Positions 1 to 9,202 of a DNA stretch of 64,000 nucleotides are shown here, piece by piece (the first letter of the stretch is position 1; each line of letters begins with the position of its first letter). Position numbers and translations under genes: made by a program. Below the pieces are notes generated by a model that was not told the DNA's origin, ran no database searches, and was given only the letters and a program-made list of their open reading frames with translations. Source of the DNA: Mangrovihabitans endophyticus (GTDB lineage Bacteria > Actinomycetota > Actinomycetes > Mycobacteriales > Micromonosporaceae); NCBI RefSeq assembly GCF_014646155.1, contig NZ_BMMX01000001.1, positions 421,720 to 485,719 on the forward strand, read 5' to 3'.

Positions 1-1230
1 CTACGCGGCCCTGGCCAATCTCCTGATCGACTTCCACCGGCGGCTCGCTGTCCGTCCGGCCGACCGGCTGCTCGCCGTCACCACCCTCGGCTTTGACATC
101 GCGGGGCTGGAATTCCTCCTTCCCTTGGTGAGCGGCGCGACCGTCGTGCTCGCCGCTGAGGCGCAGCAGCGTGACCCGGCGCGCCTCGCGGCCCTGATCC
201 AGCGGGCCGGGATCACGATCATGCAGGCCACGCCATCCCTGTGGGAGCTCCTGCTGGACACGTCGGCGGTAGATCTCTCGCGGGTGCGCGCCGTGGTGGG
301 CGGCGAGGCGCTGTCGGCCTCGCTAGCCGAGCGGATGCGCGCGGCAGGGGCCGTGGTGACCAACGCGTACGGGCCTACCGAAACGACCATCTGGTCCACG
401 GCGTACACCCTCGACGGCAGGGAGCGCAAAGGCGCGCCCCCCATCGGGACGCCTTTGCGCGAAACCACCGTCCATGTGCTGGACGACCGGCTGAGGCCGA
501 GTCCGGACGGGGCCGTGGGCGAGCTTTACATCACCGGATCCGGGGTGGCCCGCGGCTACCTCAACCGCCCCGGGATGACGGCTGCCCGGTTCGTGGCGAA
601 CCCGTTCGGGCCACCGGGTGATCGGATGTACCGCACCGGCGATCGGGTCCGCCGAGCGGCCGACGGCTTCATGGAGTTCGTGGGCCGGGTCGATCACCAG
701 GTGAAGATCCGCGGCCATCGGGTGGAGCTCGGTGAGATCGAGGCGGCCGCCGAGGAGTTGCCGGGCGTCGCCCGCGCGGTCGTCGTCCTGCGCGAAAACC
801 GGTCGGGGCACAAGCAGCTCACCGCCTACGTGGTGCCGCTCGCCGGCGTCGAGCCGGATTCCCGTCGCCTACGCGGGCTGCTTGCCGAGCGGCTCCCACA
901 GCACATGGTTCCGCACACGGTGCTGCTGCTCCACAGCCTGCCACAGACCCCGAACGGCAAGGTGGACCGCGCCGCCCTCCCCGCTCCCGAAACGGCGGTA
1001 CGAGCGGGCACGGTAGCGCCCGGGTCCGCCGCGGAGGAGAGGTTGTGCGGCCTGTTCGCTGAACTGCTCGGCGTGCCGAGGGTCGGAGCCGCGGACGACT
1101 TTTTCGCGCTCGGCGGCGATTCCCTGCTGGCGATCCGCCTGATCGGCCGGATCCGCGACGAGTTCGGTGACGAACTGGACGTGCGCGAGCTCTTCGAAGC
1201 GCCCACCGTCCGCGAGGTGGCCGGCCGACT
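1..1230 (+). other. NRPS module: A (partial)-PCP, glycine-like code
   Basis: The visible A domain starts at the A4 region. Residues aligned by eye to the GrsA phenylalanine pocket read D-I-L-Q-V-G-A-I-W(-K). This is two changes from the established glycine code DILQLGLIWK seen in daptomycin-type synthetases. The carrier serine sits in LGGDSL, a form often found before epimerases, yet a condensation domain follows here. Glycine is the best guess. Confidence 0.7.
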
Positions 1231-4200
1231 GCGTCAATCGACGGCTTCCCGATCCGGTCCGATACGCATCGAGCGTCCGGCGCGGCTCCCCCTGTCCTCG
1301 GCACAGCGCCGGTTGTGGTTCCTCAACCGGCTGGAAGGGCATGCCGCCAGCTACAACGTTCCGATGCGCCTGCGGCTGCACGGCGCTCTCGACCGGCCGG
1401 CACTGGACGCGGCGCTGGCCGATCTCGTCGCCCGGCACGAGCCGCTGCGAACCAGATACCGTGAAGCCTCCGGTGAACCGTGGCAGGAGATCGTGCCGCC
1501 CGCCGACGCCCGGCCCGCGCTGTTCGTGACCGCGTGCGCGAGCAGCGCCGAAGCCGCGCAGATCGCCGGCCAGTTCTTCGCGGAAGGCTTCGAGCTCGGC
1601 ACGGACCTTCCGCTGCGCGCCCGGCTGCTCCGCATCGGCCCGAGGGAGCATGAGCTGCTGCTGGTGGTCCACCACATCTCCTTCGACGGCCTGTCCACCG
1701 TCCCGCTGACCAGGGATCTCCTCGCCGCATATGACGCCCGTCGGAGGGGCGCGGCATCCCCGTTCGGTGAGCTGCCGCTCCAGTACGCGGACTATGCCCT
1801 GTGGCAGCAGCGGCTGCTGGACCATCCGGAGGCACCTGCCAGCCCGGCCGGGGCTTCCCTGCGCTACTGGCGTGCTCTGCTGGAGGGAGCACCCGCGGAG
1901 CTCGAGCTGCCGTTCGACCGGCCACGCCCGGCCCGAGCCTCCTTTCGCGGGGAGACCGTCACCATCGAGGCGGACAACCGGCTGCACCACGAGTTGGCCG
2001 AGCTCGCCGGAGAGACCGGGGCGAGCCTTTACATGGCCTTCCAGGCCCTGCTCGGCGCCCTGCTGACCCGGCTGGGAGCGGGCACCGACCTGCCGATCGG
2101 ATGCCCCGTCGCCGGACGCGACGATCCGGCGTTCGACGACCTGGTGGGCTTCTTCGTCAACACGCTGGTGTTGCGCACCGACACCTCCGGCGATCCCAGC
2201 CTGCGCACGCTGCTCGCGCGGGTGCGTGACCTCGACCTTGCGGCCCTCGCGCATCGTGACGTGCCGTTCGAACTGGTCGTCGAGGCGATCGGACCGGCCC
2301 GTTCGCTGGCCCGGCACCCGTTGTTCCAGGTCCTGCTGGTGTCACAGGGTGTCGCTGCGCCCGCGTACGAGCTTGGCGATCTGCGTGTGGAACGAGCGGA
2401 GGAGTCCAACGGCACCGCCAAGTTCGACCTCTCGTTCAGCTACACGGAGCGCCGGACGCCGGACCGGAAGCCGGCGGGTCTGGACATCACCATCGAGTAT
2501 GCGACCGCGCTGTTCGACCGCCCCACCGTTGAGCGGATCGGCGGGTATCTCCGGCAGCTCATGCGGTCCGCCCTGAGGCACCCCGACACACGGCTCAGCC
2601 GACTGGACATGATCCCTGCGCAGGAACTGCGCGACTTGCTCGAGGGCTGCAACGACACGGCGGCCGCCGTGGGTTCCACGAGCCTGCCGGACCTGCTGGA
2701 CTTGCAGGCCGGACGCACGCCGGACGTCGTCGCCGTGCGCCACGAGGACCAGTCCCTGACCTATGCGCAGCTCGGTGCACTCGCCAACCGGATGGCGCGC
2801 CTACTGATCAGGCGCGGTGCGGGGCCTGAATCGGTGGTGGCGATCCGGGCGCCGCGCTCGCTCGACCTGATCGTGGCCACGATTGCGGTGATCAAGACCG
2901 GGGCGGCCTATCTGCCGCTGGATCCCGGCTATCCGGTGGAGCGGATCGCGTACCTGATCCGCGACAGCCGGCCCGTCTGCGTGCTCACCACCACGGCGAT
3001 GGCGGCCGGAACGCCCGGAGACAGTCCCCAGCTCGTCATCGACAGTCCCGAGACCAGCAAACTGCTGGATTCTCTGCCGGATACCGTTCTCACCGACGAC
3101 GAGCGCCTGCAGCCGGTGCGCCCCGAGCACCCCGTCTATGTGCTCTACACGTCCGGGTCAACCGGGCGGCCCAAGGGGGTGTTGCTGCCCTCGCGGGCGA
3201 TGGTCAACCTGCTGGCATGGCACGCCCAGACCATGACGGGTGGGGTGGGCCGAACCACAGCTCAGTTCGCGAACCTCAGCTTCGACGCCGCCGCGCAGGA
3301 GATCCTGTCGGCGCTGACGACGGGCAAGACGCTCGCCGTGCCCCTCGACGATTGCCGGAAGGACTCCGAACAGTTCGTCCAGTGGCTCCACCGAATGCGG
3401 GTGAACGAACTGTTCGCTCCCACACCGGTCGTGGAGACCCTGGCCGAAGCCGCCGACCGGCTCGGCTTGGAACTGCCGGACCTGACCGATGTCGCCCAGG
3501 CAGGGGAGGCTCTCAGGCTCAGCCCCGTGCTGCGCCGGTTTTTCGCACCGGGCAGGGGACGGCGGCTGTACAACTACTACGGCCCCACCGAGACACATGT
3601 CGTCACCGGTTGCGTCGTGCCCGATGACTGCCTGACGAGCGGCGACAGCGCGCCCATCGGGCCGCCGATCTGGAACACCAGAGCGTACGTCCTGGACCCG
3701 GCGCTGACTCCCGTGCCGCGCGGTGTCGCCGGCGAACTGTATCTGGCCGGCGACCAGCTCGGCCGCGGCTATCTGAACCGCCGCGACCTTACGGCGGAGC
3801 GATTCGTCGCGAACCCGTTCGGGCCGCCCGGTGATCGGATGTACCGGACGGGCGACCTGGTGCGCAGGCGCCCCGACGGCTCGCTGCACTTCCTCGATCG
3901 CACCGATTTTCAGGTGAAACTGCGCGGATTCCGTGTCGAGCCGGGGGAGGTGGAAGCGGTGTTGGCGGAACATCCGGAGGTCATGCGGGCCATCGCACTG
4001 ATCCGTGAGGACCGCCCCGGGGACAAGCGCCTGGTGGCCTACGTGGTTGGTGGGACGAGCGGCGTACCGCACCCGGCCGCCTTGCGGCAGTTCGCGGCCC
4101 GACGGCTTCCCGACTACATGGTGCCGGCGGCCGTGGTGGTGCTGCCGGAGATACCGCTCACCCCGAACGGCAAGGTGGACCGGCCGGCACTGCCCGCGCC

Positions 4201-4504
4201 TGTGTACGCGGCCGAGGCAGACGGCCCCGCCCCGGCGAACGCGCGGGAGGTCGCCCTGTGCCGGTTGTTCGCCGACGTCCTGGGTGTGCCACGAGTCGGC
4301 CTCGCCGACGACTTCTTCGGGCTCGGCGGCCATTCCCTGCTGGCTACCCGCCTGATCAGCCGGATCCGCGCCGAGCTGCATTGCGAGCTGGACATCCGCG
4401 ATTTCTTCGACGACGCCACGGTGCGTGGGATCGCGGCCCGCCTGAACCCCACCGTCACCGAGCGACTCGCCTTGCGTCGGATGCGCGCCCCGGAAAGCAA
4501 ATGA
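1..4504 (+). CDS. NRPS, 3' part (A-PCP-C-A-PCP), 5' end outside window
   Basis: Multimodular non-ribosomal peptide synthetase, open from base 2 to the TGA at 4502-4504; its start lies upstream. It begins inside an adenylation domain just before core A4 and then shows an A5 YGPTE motif, A7 YRTGD, A10 NGKVDR and a carrier with LGGDSL near base 1110. A condensation domain (HHISFDG near 1672), a complete second A domain (TSGSTG near 3150) and a second carrier (LGGHSL near 4320) follow. There is no epimerase or thioesterase, so the chain must pass to another protein. Pocket residues read by eye suggest Gly then Pro. The next gene follows after a strong GGAGGG ribosome site, which suggests one operon with the dioxygenase. 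The family call is certain; substrates are inference. Confidence 0.95.
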   Translation, partial: YAALANLLIDFHRRLAVRPADRLLAVTTLGFDIAGLEFLLPLVSGATVVLAAEAQQRDPARLAALIQRAGITIMQATPSLWELLLDTSAVDLSRVRAVVGGEALSASLAERMRAAGAVVTNAYGPTETTIWSTAYTLDGRERKGAPPIGTPLRETTVHVLDDRLRPSPDGAVGELYITGSGVARGYLNRPGMTAARFVANPFGPPGDRMYRTGDRVRRAADGFMEFVGRVDHQVKIRGHRVELGEIEAAAEELPGVARAVVVLRENRSGHKQLTAYVVPLAGVEPDSRRLRGLLAERLPQHMVPHTVLLLHSLPQTPNGKVDRAALPAPETAVRAGTVAPGSAAEERLCGLFAELLGVPRVGAADDFFALGGDSLLAIRLIGRIRDEFGDELDVRELFEAPTVREVAGRLRQSTASRSGPIRIERPARLPLSSAQRRLWFLNRLEGHAASYNVPMRLRLHGALDRPALDAALADLVARHEPLRTRYREASGEPWQEIVPPADARPALFVTACASSAEAAQIAGQFFAEGFELGTDLPLRARLLRIGPREHELLLVVHHISFDGLSTVPLTRDLLAAYDARRRGAASPFGELPLQYADYALWQQRLLDHPEAPASPAGASLRYWRALLEGAPAELELPFDRPRPARASFRGETVTIEADNRLHHELAELAGETGASLYMAFQALLGALLTRLGAGTDLPIGCPVAGRDDPAFDDLVGFFVNTLVLRTDTSGDPSLRTLLARVRDLDLAALAHRDVPFELVVEAIGPARSLARHPLFQVLLVSQGVAAPAYELGDLRVERAEESNGTAKFDLSFSYTERRTPDRKPAGLDITIEYATALFDRPTVERIGGYLRQLMRSALRHPDTRLSRLDMIPAQELRDLLEGCNDTAAAVGSTSLPDLLDLQAGRTPDVVAVRHEDQSLTYAQLGALANRMARLLIRRGAGPESVVAIRAPRSLDLIVATIAVIKTGAAYLPLDPGYPVERIAYLIRDSRPVCVLTTTAMAAGTPGDSPQLVIDSPETSKLLDSLPDTVLTDDERLQPVRPEHPVYVLYTSGSTGRPKGVLLPSRAMVNLLAWHAQTMTGGVGRTTAQFANLSFDAAAQEILSALTTGKTLAVPLDDCRKDSEQFVQWLHRMRVNELFAPTPVVETLAEAADRLGLELPDLTDVAQAGEALRLSPVLRRFFAPGRGRRLYNYYGPTETHVVTGCVVPDDCLTSGDSAPIGPPIWNTRAYVLDPALTPVPRGVAGELYLAGDQLGRGYLNRRDLTAERFVANPFGPPGDRMYRTGDLVRRRPDGSLHFLDRTDFQVKLRGFRVEPGEVEAVLAEHPEVMRAIALIREDRPGDKRLVAYVVGGTSGVPHPAALRQFAARRLPDYMVPAAVVVLPEIPLTPNGKVDRPALPAPVYAAEADGPAPANAREVALCRLFADVLGVPRVGLADDFFGLGGHSLLATRLISRIRAELHCELDIRDFFDDATVRGIAARLNPTVTERLALRRMRAPESK
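1270..4460 (+). other. NRPS module: C-A-PCP, proline-like code
   Basis: The condensation domain is of the LCL type ([17 protein letters not shown]) with HHISFDG. The A domain pocket reads D-A-Q-F-A-A-Y-V-V(-K), close to the established proline code DVQLIAHVVK. It also shares the unusual YGPTETHVV core and the [10 protein letters not shown] segment with the proline-like domain at 50690-53860. A proline derivative (hydroxy- or methylproline) is equally possible. The module ends the protein. Confidence 0.65.
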
Positions 4505-4517
4505 GGAGGGACCACGA

Positions 4518-5345
4518 ATGAGCTCTGCCCCCGGCACCGCACTGAGCGAGCTGGCCAGCGCCTATGAGCGCGATGGTTGGTGCCCACTCCCGTACCGCTT
4601 GAGCACGTCCGCGGTCGCGCTGCTGCGTGATCGCGTCGGAGCGATCTGCCGGCAGGCCAGGCCGGAGGTGATCTGGGAGAAGGGTGGCAAAGCTGTCCGC
4701 GCCATCCACGGCTGTCACCGCTTCGACGAGGTGTGCGCGGCGCTGACCCGCCATCCGCGGCTCGTGGCCCTCGCGGAGAGCTTCCTCGGCGGACCGGTGT
4801 ACGTCTACCAGTTCAAGGTCAACCTCAAGCAGGCCCGTGAGGGGGCTGCCTGGCCCTGGCATCAGGACTTCGCCTTCTGGAAACGGGAGGACGGCATGCC
4901 GCAGCCGGATGCGGTGAACATCGCGTTTTCGCTGGACACGGTCCATGAAGGCAACGGACCGCTGACCGTCATTCCCGGCTCGCATCACCTGGGTCTGCAG
5001 GACATGTACGCCGATGGCGACGCTGCCCAGCGCTCCGACTGGCAGCGGCATGTCTCGGCAGACCTCGCCTATACGGTCGCCGCGGAGCGCGCGGGAAAGC
5101 TGGCGGATGAACTAGGCACGCAACTGATCACCGGTCCGGCCGGCTCGATTCACGCCTTTCACCCGAACATCGTCCATTCCTCGACCAACAACGAGTCCGC
5201 GGACCGGCGAGCTCTGCTGCTCATCACGTACAACGCGGTGCGCAACAGCCCGCCGGCGCCGACTCGTCCCGATTTTCTGGTGGACCGCAATACCGCGCCG
5301 ATTGTCGCGCACGAAGACCACCGTCTCGAACTGTGCCCGTCATGA
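4518..5345 (+). CDS. PhyH-family Fe(II)/2-oxoglutarate dioxygenase
   Basis: A 275-residue protein of the phytanoyl-CoA dioxygenase superfamily, cytosolic, which normally hydroxylates an unactivated C-H bond using 2-oxoglutarate and oxygen. The iron facial triad is visible: H115 and D117 in WHQDF, and H220 in the IVHSSTNNES segment. Arginines at 230-231 are suitable for holding 2-oxoglutarate. The ATG at 4518 has GGAGGG seven bases upstream and lies 13 bases past the NRPS stop. Because the preceding module has a proline-like pocket, free or carrier-bound proline is a plausible substrate; relatives include ectoine and proline hydroxylases. Another amino acid cannot be excluded. Confidence 0.85.
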   Translation: MSSAPGTALSELASAYERDGWCPLPYRLSTSAVALLRDRVGAICRQARPEVIWEKGGKAVRAIHGCHRFDEVCAALTRHPRLVALAESFLGGPVYVYQFKVNLKQAREGAAWPWHQDFAFWKREDGMPQPDAVNIAFSLDTVHEGNGPLTVIPGSHHLGLQDMYADGDAAQRSDWQRHVSADLAYTVAAERAGKLADELGTQLITGPAGSIHAFHPNIVHSSTNNESADRRALLLITYNAVRNSPPAPTRPDFLVDRNTAPIVAHEDHRLELCPS

Positions 5346-5466
5346 CAATGGGGAGCCGCGCCGCGATTCCAGGAGACCATGGCGTACCTTCCCGGCCGGT
5401 CATCCGCCTCGGGGTTCTGATCCGACCCGCCACGGACCACGGCACCATCACCAAGGAGATTCAGAA

Positions 5467-6618
5467 ATGCAGCAAGCGTACGAGGAACAGCAGAGGGTCT
5501 GGCGGGTCCTCGAGTCGATTGCGGTCACCGACTATTCGGATTCCTGGTTCGAGCAGGCAGTCCATCTTGTGAAAGGACTGGAAGCCGTGGATCTGCTGAT
5601 CGTGCTGGCGGCCAGGCACAAGATGGTGCCGGCACTGGCGCAGTTCTACCGCAGCGCCGCGCTGACCTCGACCCTGCCGGTAGGTCTGCGCGATATGCTG
5701 TCCGGCTCGCTCGCCTGGAACCAGTACAAGGTCGCAGAGCTGCGCGACGAGAGCATCGACATCGCCGGCCGGTTCGCGGAGCGGGGCGTCCGGGCAGCGT
5801 TCAACAAAGGAATAACGCTGCAACACTCCCTCTACGGCGGGCGAGGCGTCCGCAGCTTCGCAGACATCGATGTCATGGTGCACCCCGACGACGCGGCCGC
5901 GGTCCGTGAGGCGCTGCAGAGCCTCGGCTACATGGCGGACCACCAGTATGACCCTGATAGCGGGGGACTTGCCCCGCTACCTCGGCAAACCGTCCTCATG
6001 TACCGGCTCTACCCGGATCATCTCCCGCACTTGCTCCGCATCGATGCGGACTCCGGTATCCCCGTCTTCGTGGCCGATGTGGCGATGAGTCTCACCTGGC
6101 ACGGCAGCGCCTGGCAACTCCCGATGGATGAAGTGATGGGAAGCGTCCGGAAGACCCCGGTCGGGCCGGAGGCACGGCACCTGCTTCCCACGCTGGGAGA
6201 CGATTACGCGTTCCTCTTCGTCGTGCTACACCTCTTCCGCGAGGGCTGGTTCGAACGCACCATAGTCGAGGGTGGGCTGCGGATCTCCCAGTTCGCCGAT
6301 GTCTGGCGGTACTGGCGGCATTGGGGCCGGGAGCATGCCGAACAGTTGCGCACTCTCATCCGGCGCAACGGGCTGATGCCGCCCGTCGCCTGGGTCACCC
6401 ACCATGTTGATGGCTTGTACGGCAGCACTATGACCGCCGACCTCGATCTGGACGCCTTCTGCGCGCCGGAATGGCTCCACAGCGCGGGCGGCAGCAACGG
6501 CGGCTATCTCGCCTGGGACGGCGACATGCGCAGCCGGCTGTTCGGCAAGGACCCGGTCGCTCTGGCGCCCGCTGACGAGCCGCCGCACGGCGCACGGGCA
6601 CGCGGCCGGGTCGGGTGA
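5467..6618 (+). CDS. Nucleotidyltransferase-fold protein (NTP_transf_5-like)
   Basis: A 383-residue soluble protein resembling the uncharacterised nucleotidyltransferase family (Pfam NTP_transf_5). The segment GVRSFADIDVMVHPDD near residue 135 has the G...D-x-D pattern of the nucleotidyltransferase active site, preceded by FNKGITL. The start at ATG 5467 is preferred over the longer open frame because AAGGAG lies at 5453-5458, eight bases before it. The gene follows the dioxygenase after 121 bases, so it is probably in the NRPS operon. Its role is unknown. Nucleotidylation of a small molecule (resistance) or of a protein are possibilities. The stop codon lies inside the hairpin at 6614-6662. 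Confidence 0.75.
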   Translation: MQQAYEEQQRVWRVLESIAVTDYSDSWFEQAVHLVKGLEAVDLLIVLAARHKMVPALAQFYRSAALTSTLPVGLRDMLSGSLAWNQYKVAELRDESIDIAGRFAERGVRAAFNKGITLQHSLYGGRGVRSFADIDVMVHPDDAAAVREALQSLGYMADHQYDPDSGGLAPLPRQTVLMYRLYPDHLPHLLRIDADSGIPVFVADVAMSLTWHGSAWQLPMDEVMGSVRKTPVGPEARHLLPTLGDDYAFLFVVLHLFREGWFERTIVEGGLRISQFADVWRYWRHWGREHAEQLRTLIRRNGLMPPVAWVTHHVDGLYGSTMTADLDLDAFCAPEWLHSAGGSNGGYLAWDGDMRSRLFGKDPVALAPADEPPHGARARGRVG

Positions 6619-6662
6619 CCGGTCGGCCGACCGCGGCGGCAACGCTGCGGCCGACGGTCACC
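6614..6662. terminator. Hairpin between convergent genes
   Basis: GGTGACCGGTCGGCCG (6614-6629) pairs with CGGCCGACGGTCACC (6648-6662): 15 base pairs with one bulged G and an 18-base loop. It sits between the ends of the nucleotidyltransferase gene (+) and the methyltransferase gene (-). No T tract is visible, as is usual for high-GC actinomycete terminators. A 14-base perfect palindrome (6620-6633) lies within the left arm. Confidence 0.6.
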
Positions 6663-6688
6663 ATGCCGTGCCGGGGGCGGCGATCGGA

Positions 6689-7675
6689 TCAGCGGAGTTT
6701 GCGGCCGATACCGATCACCGCGGTGCGGGGCACCGTGCATCGCCACTGTCCATCGGGCTGTGGCTGCACCCGCAGCCCGGGTGTCATGGGCTCCTGAAAG
6801 ATGCGCCGGGCACGCTCGATGACTACCCGGTCGGCCTGATCGCCGAAGGCGTGGGCGATGCTCACCAGGCCATACATGTCGAGCAGGTAGCGCCCGAGGC
6901 TCAGCTCCGCCGCGTCGGCGGTGTCGGCGACCGCGACATAGGGATCCGGCATGTCGGCGACCTCGTACGATTCGAAGCCCGCCTTGGCCAGGTAGCCGAG
7001 AATCTCCTCCCGGGTGAAGTGCGCGAAGCGGTGCCCGGTCAGCGAGTTGGGGTCGACGAACTCGCTGAACCAGGTGTCCATGGCGGATCCGACCAGGAAG
7101 TCGTGCAGCACCAGCGTGCCACCCGGCCGCAGCACCCGGTAGGCATCGCGGACGACGTTCACCCGGTCCTCCGGGTCGATGTGGTGCGCCCCGTAGGCGA
7201 TCAACACGCCGTCCACCGAGTCGTCCCGGGCGAGCAACCGGTCCGCCCGCTGCAGCAGCGCGGGCATCCCCGCGTCCCACGCCGCCTGCACCATGTACGG
7301 CGACACGTCGCAGGTGAGGATGTTCAGGTCGGTCCGGCCGAGCGCCGTGGCGACCCGGCGTACCAGGCCGTCGCCGCCGAGCACGTCGAGGACCACCTTG
7401 GTCCCCGGCTCGGCTCCGGCGGTGAGATGGTCGAGCAGCGTGGCGATGCCCGTGGACCGCGCCATGAGGATCTGGGCCTGCGCCCGCAGGTACGACTCGC
7501 CGCGCCCGCCTTGCGGCATCTCGCCGAAGTCGTCCCCGGCGAGCCGCTCGGTGTCGCGTAACGACGCGTACCAGGCGCGCGCGCGATCCGGGTCGATCCG
7601 CGCGATGAGGTCGGGGTGATGTCGTCGGAGCCGCCCCAGGGCGCCGGACGGGTCGAGGTCGATGCCGGTTGTCAC
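6689..7675 (-). CDS. Class I SAM-dependent methyltransferase
   Basis: A 328-residue Rossmann-fold methyltransferase, last gene of the P450 operon. Motif I reads VVLDVLGGDG (in place of the common LDLGCGTG), followed by an acidic CDVSPYM strand and the post-II segment DAYRVLRPGG. The GTG at 7675 is chosen because GGGAGGA lies just upstream and the ferredoxin gene ends 31 bases before it. The LGGDG form recalls aromatic C-methyltransferases of natural-product clusters, but O- or N-methylation is equally possible. Residue 39 is a TTA codon (7559-7561). The substrate cannot be told from sequence. Confidence 0.8.
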   Translation of the reverse strand: MTTGIDLDPSGALGRLRRHHPDLIARIDPDRARAWYASLRDTERLAGDDFGEMPQGGRGESYLRAQAQILMARSTGIATLLDHLTAGAEPGTKVVLDVLGGDGLVRRVATALGRTDLNILTCDVSPYMVQAAWDAGMPALLQRADRLLARDDSVDGVLIAYGAHHIDPEDRVNVVRDAYRVLRPGGTLVLHDFLVGSAMDTWFSEFVDPNSLTGHRFAHFTREEILGYLAKAGFESYEVADMPDPYVAVADTADAAELSLGRYLLDMYGLVSIAHAFGDQADRVVIERARRIFQEPMTPGLRVQPQPDGQWRCTVPRTAVIGIGRKLR

Positions 7676-7706
7676 GAGGGTCTTCCTCCCTGCTCTGCGG
7701 AGTCGA

Positions 7707-7940
7707 TCAGCGGGCCGGTGCCAGGACCGCACCGTCGGGGATGCGCTGTACGCGGATCGCCTCCACCGGACACGAGTTCGCCGCGTCCAGGAGGGCGTCG
7801 TCGGGAGCGACTCGCTCCGCCAGGGGACGTGAGACCCCCGAGTCGTCGAGCGCGAAATATTCGGGAGCGCTGCTGGTGCACATGCCCGAGCCGATGCAGG
7901 TAGCCCGGTCGACGCTCAGCCGCCATTCAGCCTCGTTCAC
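7707..7940 (-). CDS. Small ferredoxin (3Fe-4S/4Fe-4S type)
   Basis: A 77-residue ferredoxin typical of those encoded beside actinomycete P450s. It shows CIGSGMC near the N-terminus and a distal CPVEAI near residue 57, the spacing of single-cluster (usually 3Fe-4S) proteins. It should pass electrons from a ferredoxin reductase, not encoded in this window, to one or both neighbouring P450s. The start is GTG at 7940, 38 bases after the P450 stop. Confidence 0.9.
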   Translation of the reverse strand: MNEAEWRLSVDRATCIGSGMCTSSAPEYFALDDSGVSRPLAERVAPDDALLDAANSCPVEAIRVQRIPDGAVLAPAR

Positions 7941-7978
7941 GACTCACCGTGCCTTCGGGTCGGAGAGGGGATCCACGG

Positions 7979-9202
7979 TCATGTCCATCGGACGTCAACG
8001 GGCAGCGCGCGCACGCCGAGGTTGACCCTCGGCGCCCGGTACTGCAGCGGGGCACTACGGTCGACCGAGACCTCCGCGCATCGCTGGAACAGCGTCATCA
8101 GCGCGATCTGGCTGACCATCCGGGCCAGCGGAGCGCCGAGACAGAAGTGCATGCCGTGCCCGAAGCCGAGGTGCCTGTTCGGTGTGCGGCGAATGTCGAA
8201 GCGCCAGGGCTCGGGGAATTGAGCCTCGTCCATGTTGGCGGATGCGGTCCAGACGATCACTGCGCGGTTCGCCGGGATGGTCTGGCCGCCGATGGTCACC
8301 TCGCGAGTGGTCAGCCGCAGTGTGCGCGGCAGCGGCCCGCGGTAGCGGAACACCTCCTCGATCGCACCCGGCAGCAGGGACGGATCGGCGCGCAGTTCGG
8401 CGGCGACAGCGGGCTGCTCGTCCAGGCAGAGCACCGCGTTGCTGAGTAGCATCGCCGTGGTGCCGTGCCCGGCCAGCAGGAGGACGGCCGCCAGACTGGT
8501 GATGTCGTCGTCGGTGAGTCGTTCGCCGTCCACCTCGGCGTCCACCAGGCGACTGATCAGGTCGTCGCCGGGGTCGGCGCGGCAGCGTGCGATGCGTTCG
8601 TGCAGGTACGTCTCCATTTCCTGCAACTGGGCGGCGAGGGGATCGTCGGCGCCGCGGTCCTGCCCGGAATCCGGGGACAGCAGCACTTCGGCCCAGCCCT
8701 GGAAGGCCCGGCGGTCGTCCGGTGGTACGCCGAGCAGCTCGCAGAGAACGATCATGGGCAGCGGGTGCGCCAGCGATTTCAGGAGATCGAAGTTTTCCGC
8801 GCCGGCCACCTGGTCGAACAGATCCGCGGTGATGCGGCGGATCCGCGGCTCCAGGCGGGTCACGAGGCGGGCGGTGAAGGCCTGGTTCACCAGCGCGCGG
8901 TACCGGCGATGGGTGGGCCGGTCCATGGTGAAGAAGCTGGCTCGGGTGAGCCGTTCGAGCACCGGACTGGGCGCCACGTCGATGCCCGCCGCGCGTCGTG
9001 CGCCGCGCAGGTCGCCGGAGAAGGACTCCCCGTCGACCAGGACCTGCTGGGCGTCGGCGTAGCGGAACACCTGCCAGGCGTCATATTGCGGCAGATGGTC
9101 GACGGGGCGGCTGCCGCGCATGCCGTCCAGCCAGGCGTACAACTCGTTGACCGGCGGGTCGGCGGAGACGGCGCGGACGGGGATGGTGGGAGTGTCATCC
9201 AT
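7979..9202 (-). CDS. Cytochrome P450 (second of pair)
   Basis: A 407-residue bacterial class I cytochrome P450. The heme-thiolate loop is FGHGMHFCLG, the I-helix reads LLLAGHGTTAM (acid replaced by H before the TT), and the K-helix ExxR is EEVFRYR. Its ATG at 9202 overlaps the end of the upstream P450 by eight bases, so the two are translationally coupled. It probably oxidises an amino acid precursor, a carrier-bound residue or the finished peptide. Which reaction (beta-hydroxylation, desaturation or cross-linking) is not visible. Confidence 0.92.
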   Translation of the reverse strand: MDDTPTIPVRAVSADPPVNELYAWLDGMRGSRPVDHLPQYDAWQVFRYADAQQVLVDGESFSGDLRGARRAAGIDVAPSPVLERLTRASFFTMDRPTHRRYRALVNQAFTARLVTRLEPRIRRITADLFDQVAGAENFDLLKSLAHPLPMIVLCELLGVPPDDRRAFQGWAEVLLSPDSGQDRGADDPLAAQLQEMETYLHERIARCRADPGDDLISRLVDAEVDGERLTDDDITSLAAVLLLAGHGTTAMLLSNAVLCLDEQPAVAAELRADPSLLPGAIEEVFRYRGPLPRTLRLTTREVTIGGQTIPANRAVIVWTASANMDEAQFPEPWRFDIRRTPNRHLGFGHGMHFCLGAPLARMVSQIALMTLFQRCAEVSVDRSAPLQYRAPRVNLGVRALPVDVRWT

